64,000 nt of DNA. Origin: Candidatus Brockarchaeota archaeon. Lineage in GTDB: Archaea > Thermoproteota > EX4484-205 > JAAOZO01. How positions within the stretch are numbered: the stretch's first letter is position 1; each line of letters begins with the position of its first letter. The notes beneath the pieces are model-generated. The model was not told where the DNA came from, ran no database searches, and saw only the letters and a program-made list of their open reading frames with translations. Where the stretch lies: the NCBI GenBank assembly GCA_017601145.1, contig JAFNIV010000001.1, positions 39,899-103,898 of the forward strand. Reading direction: 5' to 3'. The position numbers were made by a program, and so were the translations under genes. Shown piece by piece: positions 20,346-29,257 of the stretch.

Positions 20346-20654
20346 ATGCTAAAAGTAAAGAAGCGAAACTTGAGTTCATTAAAAAGGCTAATCCTGGCAA
20401 CTTCTCATTATGATCTTACGAGAATACCATCAATAATGGCAGCTAAATTAGTTTCAATGCGGTTTGGAATTCAGCTAGAGATAGTAGATGAAAACTGGCT
20501 TTTAGAGAGAAATTTAAAACCATATCTTCCTTCATTTATGCTTGAGTTATTAGACAATAGGATATTAGTTTTAAGAGTAGGAGGTTTACTGAATTACTTT
20601 GAACTATCACAAAGAATAATAGAAGAGATTCAGAGGTTAAATTTAAGTAGTTAA
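20346..20654 (+). CDS. hypothetical protein, 102 aa
   Basis: ORF with plausible composition. Confidence 0.5.
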   Translation: MLKVKKRNLSSLKRLILATSHYDLTRIPSIMAAKLVSMRFGIQLEIVDENWLLERNLKPYLPSFMLELLDNRILVLRVGGLLNYFELSQRIIEEIQRLNLSS

Positions 20655-20681
20655 ACTGTAAGACTATTACAGCTAAAACAA

Positions 20682-20993
20682 ATGTCTAATGAGGAGATAA
20701 GTGAAGTAATAGAGCTTTGTCAAGAAATTATTACTTCACTTTCTACTCTTCCTTTTAAATATGAAAGTAAACCACTTACTTACCAGGGTTTTAACCTTAA
20801 TAATCTTAATCAAAAAGCAGAGCTTAGTATTGAAGCATTCTTGGGAGAGTTAGATTTAGAACTTATTGAACTTAAGAAAATGGTTGAAGAGTACGACAAG
20901 ATAGAATCAGAAGAACTTTCAGTAGAAGATATAGAGAAAAAGATCAAGAACTTAAAACAAAAAGTAGAGCAAGAATCTAAGAAAAGCACTTAA
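20682..20993 (+). CDS. hypothetical acidic protein, 103 aa
   Basis: ORF collinear with 20346..20654; Glu/Lys-rich. Confidence 0.5.
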   Translation: MSNEEISEVIELCQEIITSLSTLPFKYESKPLTYQGFNLNNLNQKAELSIEAFLGELDLELIELKKMVEEYDKIESEELSVEDIEKKIKNLKQKVEQESKKST

Positions 20994-21010
20994 ATTAGGA
21001 TGCCAGTACT

Positions 21011-21736
21011 TCAGAGTTCTTGCCTGACTTTTTCACCAAAAAACATTTTTTCGACTTCTTCCCTTGTTAATTCATTTGAATTTCCTTGATACACAAACTC
21101 TCCACCAACTAGAATGGCAACGCGGTTTGATGTTTCTAAGGCTTTAGTCACGTTTTGTTCTACGAGAATTACAGAGACGTTAAGTTCTATGACGATTTCT
21201 TTGACCTTTTTTAGTAAGACGCTTGTTGCCTTAGGAGATAATCCCGCTGTTGGTTCATCCAAAAGTAAGACCAAAGGTTTAGATATAAGTGCTCTAGCCA
21301 TAGCTAGCATTTGTCGCTCTCCCCCACTTAAAGTCTTCGCAAAATTCTTTCTCCTCCTTTCTATTTCTGGAAACAGCTTAAAGATAGATTCCATTTCTTT
21401 TTTCACGTCAATACCATTTCTTTTAAAAGCACTAAGTTCTAGATTTTCTTCCACAGTAAGATTTGGAAAGACGTTTTGTATCTGAGGGGCATAACCAATC
21501 CCAAGTCTTGCTACTTCATAAGGTTTTTTCCCAGTTATTTCTTTACCATTTAAAAATACTTTTCCTTCAAAAATCCGTGCTACTCCAAATATTGCGTTCA
21601 GGAGAGTAGATTTTCCAGCACCATTTGGACCTAAAACAGAAAGAATTTCTCCTTCGTTCAGCGCTAGATTTATACCTCTAACAATCTTAAGTTTTTCATA
21701 CCCTGCTGTTAAGTTTCTAGCCTCAAGTAAAGGCAT
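21011..21736 (-). CDS. livF: branched-chain amino acid-type ABC transporter ATPase
   Basis: GPNGAGKSTLLNAI, LSGGERQMLAMARAL, VLLLDEPTAGLSP. Confidence 0.92.
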   Translation of the reverse strand: MPLLEARNLTAGYEKLKIVRGINLALNEGEILSVLGPNGAGKSTLLNAIFGVARIFEGKVFLNGKEITGKKPYEVARLGIGYAPQIQNVFPNLTVEENLELSAFKRNGIDVKKEMESIFKLFPEIERRRKNFAKTLSGGERQMLAMARALISKPLVLLLDEPTAGLSPKATSVLLKKVKEIVIELNVSVILVEQNVTKALETSNRVAILVGGEFVYQGNSNELTREEVEKMFFGEKVRQEL

Positions 21737-21738
21737 TA

Positions 21739-22494
21739 TTAGTCACCGATATACGCCTCTATAACTTTCTTATCATTAAGAACTTCTTCTGGAGTCCCTT
21801 CAGACAAGAGCTTTCCAAGATGCAATACGTAAATGTAGTCAACATAATTCATAAGTATATCAATTCTATGCTCTATTATAAATAAAGTAAGACCATACCT
21901 ATTTTTAAGTTCAAGTAAATAATTGAATAAGCTTTTTGCGGCAGAATATGAAATTCCTGCTGCAGGTTCATCTACAAGAAGTAATTTCGGATTATTCATC
22001 AAGCTTCTTGCAGTTTCAATTAGTTTCATATGAGCACCAGATACATCAGAAGCGATACTTCTTTTAACTTCCTCTAAACCTATACTTTTCGTTATTTCTT
22101 GAGCTTTTTTAATTAGCTCTATCTCATTGCTAACCCAATTTCTTTTTATGATAGAACGAGTCATATTTTCTCCTTTTGACTCAGCAGCAACTAGAAGATT
22201 TTCAAGAACAGTCAACTTAGGAAATAGTCTTGGATTTTGAAATGTTCTTACTAAGCCTAAGTTGTAAATTTCATTCGGATTTAGTCCAGTTATTCTGTTG
22301 CCCATAAAGTACACTTCTCCGGAATCAGGAGGATAGAAACCAGAAACTACATTGAACAAAGTCGTTTTTCCACTTCCATTGGGACCAATAAGGCCAGTAA
22401 CCGAACCTTCGCGTATAGACAAAGTAACATTGTCTAACGCAACTACGCCACCAAACCTCTTCGATATATTTTCTACTCTAAGAATGTCTCTCAC
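21739..22494 (-). CDS. livG: branched-chain amino acid-type ABC transporter ATPase
   Basis: GPNGSGKTTLFNVVSGFYPPDSGEV, LLVDEPAAG; likely GTG start at 22494. Confidence 0.9.
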   Translation of the reverse strand: MRDILRVENISKRFGGVVALDNVTLSIREGSVTGLIGPNGSGKTTLFNVVSGFYPPDSGEVYFMGNRITGLNPNEIYNLGLVRTFQNPRLFPKLTVLENLLVAAESKGENMTRSIIKRNWVSNEIELIKKAQEITKSIGLEEVKRSIASDVSGAHMKLIETARSLMNNPKLLLVDEPAAGISYSAAKSLFNYLLELKNRYGLTLFIIEHRIDILMNYVDYIYVLHLGKLLSEGTPEEVLNDKKVIEAYIGD

Positions 22495-22495
22495 T

Positions 22496-23605
22496 TTAGC
22501 CACCGCCCATTGCAAACCAATCAAACACTTTCTTTATGTAAAACTTAACTTTCTTACTGGTTTCTTCCATTCTTTTCTTTAAACTAATGGGCTCTTTTTC
22601 TTCAACAAAATTCCATATAAAAGAAGATTTCGGATCTTCAGGAATAAGCCCCTCTGGCTTAAACAACAGGGATGCGACTATTAATAAACCTACAATCATC
22701 CATCTAATATAGTTCACATCAATTGGCAAATTTTGAAACGTGAAGTTAAGTATTACTGAAGCTCTATTTAGAAACGTTATTATACCAGCACCTAGTAATG
22801 CTCCTTTATTGTTTGCTAATCCTCCTAGTATAACCATAGCCCAAACTTCAAAAGTTAGGCTTGGAACAAAGATGTCAGGATTTATGGAGCCCATATAGTA
22901 TGCTAATAATGCACCAGCTACACCAGCCATCCCTGAGCCAATGAAAAGAACTTGGGCTTTAATCTTTGGAACATCTTTTCCTAGGCATAGAGAAGCAATT
23001 TCATCTTCTCTTATAGATTTCATGATTCGACCATATGGAGAATTAACGAATTTTTCTGAAAAAATATACATAATAGCCAATATAACAAGTGTAACCAGCA
23101 TGAACATAAAATCTTTAACGGCTGGATCCTGAATAAAAGCAAAGGGATGGGGTATTCCAGCTAATCCATAAGTACCACCAGTAGGCTGGAAGTTTCTAAG
23201 AAATATTCTCAAAAGCTCGCCAAAACTTAAAACAGTTATACCTAAGAAAGCAGGCCCAACTCTTAGTGTAGGATAAGAAACCATATAACCAGCGATGCCG
23301 GAAACAAAGAAAGCAAGTACTACAGTAAACAAAAAGATTAGTATGCTTAGGATAGGGTTTTGTTTTGAAAGTGTTCCCATAGAAATAATAGTTTCAAGTG
23401 AATAAAGAGGATAGCTAAGTCCGTTTAACATTAAAAATGCTGAAAGAGAAATCACCGCAGCAAAAAACGCACCAATACCGTAAAAAGCAGCCTTCCCAAA
23501 GTTTGATATTCCAGTGTATCCTGCTTCTAAGTTTAAGCTTATAGAAAGTATGGAATATATACTAAATAAAGTAATCCAAGAAACTAGAAATCCTACTACG
23601 TCCAT
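22496..23605 (-). CDS. livM: branched-chain amino acid-type ABC permease
   Basis: LNLEAGYTGISNFGKAAFYGIGAF and EDEIASLCLGKDVPKIK, position in liv operon. Confidence 0.9.
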   Translation of the reverse strand: MDVVGFLVSWITLFSIYSILSISLNLEAGYTGISNFGKAAFYGIGAFFAAVISLSAFLMLNGLSYPLYSLETIISMGTLSKQNPILSILIFLFTVVLAFFVSGIAGYMVSYPTLRVGPAFLGITVLSFGELLRIFLRNFQPTGGTYGLAGIPHPFAFIQDPAVKDFMFMLVTLVILAIMYIFSEKFVNSPYGRIMKSIREDEIASLCLGKDVPKIKAQVLFIGSGMAGVAGALLAYYMGSINPDIFVPSLTFEVWAMVILGGLANNKGALLGAGIITFLNRASVILNFTFQNLPIDVNYIRWMIVGLLIVASLLFKPEGLIPEDPKSSFIWNFVEEKEPISLKKRMEETSKKVKFYIKKVFDWFAMGGG

Positions 23606-24558
23606 TTTCTCTCCCTCTTAAATTTTAGCCTATAGGGCAAGCCACCTGCAGCTCCTGCAGGAGGACGTACTAAGATTACTATAAGTAAAGTTAAGAACGA
23701 TAAGAATGGTCTAAAACTTAAGTCAAGACCTATTAAGTTGTAAAGAATACTCATGAGTATATTCTCAGCGCCTGCTATTACAAAACCACCTAAAATTGTT
23801 AGAGCAATACTACTAATTCCACCTATTACGCATGCTGCAAAAACTTGTAGTATAAGAGAATCAGCAAACTCAGGAGAAGCATAAGAAAACATAGCCCAAA
23901 AAACACCACTAATGGCAGCTAAGCCTCCACAAAGAAACCATGTTAATGTCATTACGCTCTCATCAGATATTCCAGAAATTTGAGCTAGCTGTGGATTATC
24001 AGAAACAGCTCTCATTGCTTTTCCAAAACTAGTTCTATAAAAGACAACAAATGTAAGAACGATTAACGAGATACCTAAAATCAAAGAATAAGTAAGCGAA
24101 GGATTACTTATGCCAAGAAAGTTTAGATTTAGAGTATACCTAAACGCCGGTACTGCAAAGTATAGATCTTTCTTAATCACTTTTGAAACAATGCTTATAA
24201 CAGAATATATCAGGTATTTTAAAAAGATCCAAGAACCTAAAGAGGCTATCATTAGAATTACAGGAGAGGCTTCTTTGTCCATTAGTTTTCTGTAAACAAA
24301 CTTGTGATTTAAGATAGCTACAATTGCTCCAGCAAAAAAAGCAGCAATAAGTGCTACAAAAACATTGCTAAAAAAATCAGGATAAACTAAGCTTAATATA
24401 ACTGCCACATATGCTCCAACTGTAACTAAAGAAGTATGAGCGAAGTTTAATACACGAGTAACCTTGTAACTTATTGTTAGAGGGATTGCCATTAAGCTGT
24501 ATATTAGACCAATCCAAAGTGTATTAATAACAACACCCAAATCAATTAAGTTCATCAC
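23596..24558 (-). CDS. livH: branched-chain amino acid-type ABC permease
   Basis: LNFAHTSLVTVGAYVAV; GKAMRAVSDNPQLAQISGI. Confidence 0.9.
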   Translation of the reverse strand: MMNLIDLGVVINTLWIGLIYSLMAIPLTISYKVTRVLNFAHTSLVTVGAYVAVILSLVYPDFFSNVFVALIAAFFAGAIVAILNHKFVYRKLMDKEASPVILMIASLGSWIFLKYLIYSVISIVSKVIKKDLYFAVPAFRYTLNLNFLGISNPSLTYSLILGISLIVLTFVVFYRTSFGKAMRAVSDNPQLAQISGISDESVMTLTWFLCGGLAAISGVFWAMFSYASPEFADSLILQVFAACVIGGISSIALTILGGFVIAGAENILMSILYNLIGLDLSFRPFLSFLTLLIVILVRPPAGAAGGLPYRLKFKRERKWT

Positions 24559-24627
24559 TCTACACCTAGTAAGTTTAATACATAACTTTCCAAAAGAGAA
24601 ATAAGAAAAAAAAGAAAAAATTTTTCT

Positions 24628-25932
24628 TTATCCCCAAGTTATTGTACCCCCAGAATAGCTACCTATATCCTGGTATTCATAAGTACCATTAACGCTAGAT
24701 ACTGTCCAAATCGCATAGTCTTGATACATTCTGTCTCCAGCACTATTCAGTATACACCACCCAGAAGCACCATAGTAATTACTTGCAACTTTAAACATTG
24801 CTGCTCTTATAGCTGCTCCATCATACTTTCCAGCCAATAAGATTGCTTTACCAACAAGTATTATTGAGTCATACACGTTTGCTGCAAACACAGGAGGATC
24901 TCTTCCAGTTAAGCTTTTATAGCGTGCGGCAAAATCTATGTATACTGGGTTTTCTTTAAACACTGGTCTTGTACCAAGTAAGTTGACTTTTCTTATAAAG
25001 GTTGCGATTTCAGGACTTAAGAGCTGAGTAGTTCCATGTACACCTTCGCTTGAGAACCACCTTACTGAAGATAAAGTAGGATCATCTTTCGCATGACCAA
25101 GTATATTGGCACCATCAGTATCAAATGATATCATAACTACAGCATCCGCACCAATTGCTTTTACTTGGGAACTAAGTTGCGCGACTTCACTAGCATAGTC
25201 TGGCAATCCTGTAGCATATTTTGTTAAGGTAGCTTTTCCTCCTAAGCTAGAAAATACATTGTTAAAGAATTGAGCAAAAGCTTGCCCATATTCATCATCT
25301 CTATAGAACACTACTACATTTCTTGCACCTTGTTCGAACGCGAGCTTTGCAAGGGCTTCCGCTTGTACAGCATCAGAACCAACAGTTCTAATTATAAAGT
25401 CATTTGGAATAGCAAGAGTAGGAGAGGTTGAAGATGGTGAAACAATAAGTATTTGATTAGCATCTGCGTACGCTTTCACCGCTTTCACTTGAGAACTTGC
25501 TGCTGGACCTACGACAACTTTTATACCTTGTTGAGCTAGTGACTGCACAGCGGTTAATGCATCTTGGGCTTGAGTCTTGTCGTCAACTATTACCAATTTA
25601 AATTGAACTTTAACATTCTCATTAGCAAGTTCACTATTTAAGTCATTTAATGCCATTTGAGCAACAGTCTTCCACTGATTTCCAACGTCTGAAAGTTCTC
25701 CAGTGAGTGGAAAAGAAACTCCTATTGTGTAAATTTTTGTAGTGTTCAATGCATTTACTGCTGCCTGAAGCGTATTAACTCTGTTTTGAAGATCACTGAG
25801 TTGAGCGCTATACTGCGAAGATTGAACTAAAAAGGTACCAAGGCCTCCAAGGATTAAACCTATTACGAACGCTGCTAAAAGTCTAGGAAGCACTCCACTA
25901 GATGGTTTAGTTACTTTCGTTTCTTCGGACAT
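24628..25932 (-). CDS. livK: branched-chain amino acid-type ABC substrate-binding protein
   Basis: N-terminal TM anchor; IGVSFPLTGELSDVGNQWK; VVGPAASSQVKAV; VVFYRDDEYGQ. Confidence 0.9.
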   Translation of the reverse strand: MSEETKVTKPSSGVLPRLLAAFVIGLILGGLGTFLVQSSQYSAQLSDLQNRVNTLQAAVNALNTTKIYTIGVSFPLTGELSDVGNQWKTVAQMALNDLNSELANENVKVQFKLVIVDDKTQAQDALTAVQSLAQQGIKVVVGPAASSQVKAVKAYADANQILIVSPSSTSPTLAIPNDFIIRTVGSDAVQAEALAKLAFEQGARNVVVFYRDDEYGQAFAQFFNNVFSSLGGKATLTKYATGLPDYASEVAQLSSQVKAIGADAVVMISFDTDGANILGHAKDDPTLSSVRWFSSEGVHGTTQLLSPEIATFIRKVNLLGTRPVFKENPVYIDFAARYKSLTGRDPPVFAANVYDSIILVGKAILLAGKYDGAAIRAAMFKVASNYYGASGWCILNSAGDRMYQDYAIWTVSSVNGTYEYQDIGSYSGGTITWG

Positions 25933-26338
25933 TTAAGTCTTTTGCTCCGTTAAGCAGGAATATTTAAGTTTTTCGCTAATAGCTACCTAAAAAATATTAA
26001 AAAGTATTTAAATTTTTAATTATTTACTAGATTATTAATTCTACTTAAACTTTTTTAATCTCCGGCTACATAAACTCATCCAGTATCTAGCTTCTAAGTT
26101 ACAACTATAACAGTATTATAAATTGGTAATGAACTAGCCATTCGTTAAGAGTTTATCATGCATTACGCGGGAGAAATGTACGAAATAGAACAAACTTTTA
26201 TTAAAAGAAAGAGAAAATTCTGAAGAACAAGCGATTAATAAAGTATATTCGTTTGTAAACATTAGGAACTTAATACCTCATTATTACAAAAGAAGTGATT
26301 TTTGTATCTTAGGATATTTACTACTCATTGATATCTAT

Positions 26339-26486
26339 ATGTACTTTCTAGAATATAGTATAGAATGTCCTAACTGTAGAGGCAAAAATAGATATATTAA
26401 AGAATAAAGTTGAAGGCAACAAATATAAGTATCCTTACTGCCAAACTACAATAATCCTTCCAGAAAAGTTGTTCAACTTACTTTGA
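26339..26486 (+). pseudogene. frameshifted zinc-ribbon ORF remnant
   Basis: SIECPNCRGKNRYIKE then, after a frameshift, KVEGNKYKYPYCQTTIILPEKLFNLL*. Confidence 0.4.
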
Positions 26487-26759
26487 TCTTATTGCTTATA
26501 TTTAACTAAGCTGCGTTTTTATTTATTTTACTTATATTATAGTAAAAAAATCTCACAAACGCGCATTTTTCTAGCGAGTTTGGAGGTTCTACACGATTCT
26601 TCTACTAAAGAAGCAAAATCTTTCTAGAAGCTTCCACTTCTAGAGTAGCTAAACCTCTAGCCTATACTTCTTTAGAGTTATTACTACTCTAAAATTAGTT
26701 TTATAAATAGACTCTGTTACGTTATATTTAATCATTGTAGGAAAGCAGGACCTTCCTAT

Positions 26760-26957
26760 TCAACGCCTTTTCACTGGACTATCCTTCCATAAACCTAGTA
26801 ATCTTTTCTGTTTATTTGTGAATCTTCAAGATATTTTTAGTTCAGAAATTAGTTCATATAACTTTAGTTATTTAATTAAGCTAGGTATTATTTCGTGTTC
26901 TTTATCTTTAACCAATTCATTAGTTTCAAAGTCTATTAAACTCCATTTTCTATACTT
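26760..26957 (-). pseudogene. decayed ORF with internal stops
   Basis: One frame reads KYRKWSLIDFETNELVKDKEHEIIPSLIK*LKLYELISELKIS*RFTNKQKRLLGLWKDSPVKRR*. Confidence 0.4.
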
Positions 26958-27141
26958 AAGCTAACATAACTTTTTATATGGTTCTTTGCCTCTATATGAT
27001 ATTTCAAAACAAAGGAAGAAACATAGAACTTTAGTTCATTGCTCAAAATGGAGATTTTCTTGAACAAACCAGAATTTTAAACCATAAGGACATAGATGAA
27101 AGCGCCTAAGATTCAGAAGAAACTTCTTCAACACTTTGTAG

Positions 27142-27825
27142 CTAAAGCAAGTTAATTTTAACTTTCTCTCCATACGTATCTGTAGTTTTTTGAACAAATC
27201 TAGTTAACGAAACTTCTGGAACGTGAACTCTAAATGTAACCAAATCCTTCTTTGTACTTTGACTTACTACATCTCCAAACTGGTTAAGAAGAGAATATAC
27301 TTGCTTGAAGAGTTCGTTGTTGCACTGAACTTCTACTTCTTTTTCTTTTACTTTAAATGGAAGTATCTTCTTAAGCTCCTGTAAGATAGGTTTAACTTGT
27401 TCTTCAGGATCTTTAAACGGATCTATACTAACTCCTACTTTTTCAAAAGCTTGCTCAATCCTTAGAGTAGGAATTGGTATATTAGTTTGAGGGTCGTATG
27501 CAATTCTGGAAACTAAATTAATGATCCTTTTTCTGTTATCTTCTATCAGCTTTTTTCTTAAGTTTGCCGGAACTTGAATCTCACCTTCGTCCACTATCCT
27601 TTTGGCAATCTTGTAAACATCTTTTGTTCCAAAAAATTTTTGAAGAAGCTCTGATGAAACTCTCTCGCCTTTCTTATAGTCTTTAAATATTTGATCAAAC
27701 TTTACTATCTTATCGCTCCAGGGACCTTTTTTCAACTTATAGTAAACAGCTTTTTCTGGGTCTATTATAACTTCAAATTTGTTTCCTTTTATCTCAAGCC
27801 TAGCTACGCTTTGCTCAGAACTCAT
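27142..27825 (-). CDS. sbds: ribosome maturation protein SBDS
   Basis: KFEVIIDPEKA...; VPANLRKKLIEDNRKRIINLVSRIAYDPQTNIPIPTLRIEQA. Confidence 0.93.
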   Translation of the reverse strand: MSSEQSVARLEIKGNKFEVIIDPEKAVYYKLKKGPWSDKIVKFDQIFKDYKKGERVSSELLQKFFGTKDVYKIAKRIVDEGEIQVPANLRKKLIEDNRKRIINLVSRIAYDPQTNIPIPTLRIEQAFEKVGVSIDPFKDPEEQVKPILQELKKILPFKVKEKEVEVQCNNELFKQVYSLLNQFGDVVSQSTKKDLVTFRVHVPEVSLTRFVQKTTDTYGEKVKINLL

Positions 27826-27852
27826 AGTTTAATTTATAGTAAACTTAAGGAA

Positions 27853-28578
27853 TTAAATTTTACCTTTTACTCTTTCAAATATTTCAGAGATTTCGCTTTC
27901 ATCGGCCATTACAATTTTTCTAGTCTCTATGCCTCCATAAGCTAATCTTATCGTTTCTGGACTGGCTTCAGTTTTGTTGCTTGCAATCATACTAATGATT
28001 GCTATCTCCTTTAGTCTATCTAAATCAATACCCTTATTGTAGAACTTCTTAGCAGCCTCTATGGCCTCAGTTCTATTTATTCCTGCCGCCGTAATAAAAT
28101 ACTTATTGTAAACACCAGCAGGATCCAGTTGATAAACTGCAGGTCCAATTAAGTCAATGCCTCCAAGTATCAACGACACACCGAAGGGTCTTACCGCAGT
28201 TGTTTGTGTATAGCTTTGTACTAGGTCTCCTAAATTTTTTGCCAGATAGTCGATATCTATTGGTTCATCATAGAAGTATCTATTTGCTTGTGCAAGCTTT
28301 CTTGCTTGATCTACGAGAATCCTTGCATCAGAAGAAAAACCAGCAACAGTTGCAGCGACATGCTCATCTATTTGAAAAATTTTGTGACTAAATCTTCTGT
28401 CTTGCAAAGCATCTGACTTTTTTTCTATTCCAGCAAGCGCAACACCTTTATCTGAACTGACCCCGAATGCAGTTGGACTGTTGTTGACAAGAACTAAAGC
28501 ATAGTCGACTTGATAAAGGCGCCCATCTGGTGAAAACACGGTTACAGCTCGATCGTAACCCATTCCTGGAGGTAACAT
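27853..28578 (-). CDS. psmA: proteasome alpha subunit
   Basis: GYDRAVTVFSPDGRLYQVDYALVLVNN; RPFGVSLILGGID. Confidence 0.95.
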   Translation of the reverse strand: MLPPGMGYDRAVTVFSPDGRLYQVDYALVLVNNSPTAFGVSSDKGVALAGIEKKSDALQDRRFSHKIFQIDEHVAATVAGFSSDARILVDQARKLAQANRYFYDEPIDIDYLAKNLGDLVQSYTQTTAVRPFGVSLILGGIDLIGPAVYQLDPAGVYNKYFITAAGINRTEAIEAAKKFYNKGIDLDRLKEIAIISMIASNKTEASPETIRLAYGGIETRKIVMADESEISEIFERVKGKI

Positions 28579-29080
28579 TTTTCTCTTTCTTGCTTAACAA
28601 AATGGACTTGATAAATCTTTCGCTTATAACGTTTATGTGTTCAAAAAAGAAAAAAATTGTCAGGTAGTTGGATGAAATACCAAATTTGAAACTCCCTTAA
28701 GCCTAGCTATATGGATTTAGCCCTACACCGCGATTTACAGATGAGATTTTTTTACATGTTACTTAAAGTATGTTGCCTTGTTTCAAATTTTTTGCCTATT
28801 ATCATCAATTTATTATAAGGATGTAAAAAGGATTTCTGCGATATTACTCAAAATACATCTTATTAGAGAGAAGAAAAGAAGATACAAAAAGTGTCCTAAG
28901 TAAGGTGGAGTTTTAGTAACTTATGTTAGTGAATGTAGTCTTCATCTTACTCTTATTTACATAAAACTGTAGATAAATAGCATCTAGGCTTAAACTATAT
29001 TCAACATAACTATAGACAACAGAGTTGGAAAAGATCCTCTTTATTGTAATTTATACTAGTAACTTACATTTCAATTAAAA

Positions 29081-29155
29081 CGGGCCCGGAGGGATTTGAA
29101 CCCACGGTCTTCGGCTTAGAAAGCCGACGCCTTATCCATACTAGGCTACGGGCCC
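29081..29155 (-). tRNA. tRNA-Arg(TCT), no intron
   Basis: GGGCCCG acceptor, TTCAAAT T-loop, anticodon arm TCGGC-TTTCTAA-GCCGA. Confidence 0.9.
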
Positions 29156-29257
29156 GTTTTTAACGCTTAAAAGGAGGTTAATTAATTTTTCGAAGTTATC
29201 AAATAAGATAAGATTTCTTAAATACCTCGATAAAAAGTATAGAGGAAAACCACACTC

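Noticed and set aside
29081-29155. Possible intron in tRNA-Arg because the T-stem has a T-T mismatch (GTGGG/CCCTC)
   Set aside because: The gene is 75 nt with all arms of normal length, so there is no room for an intron; simply a mismatch
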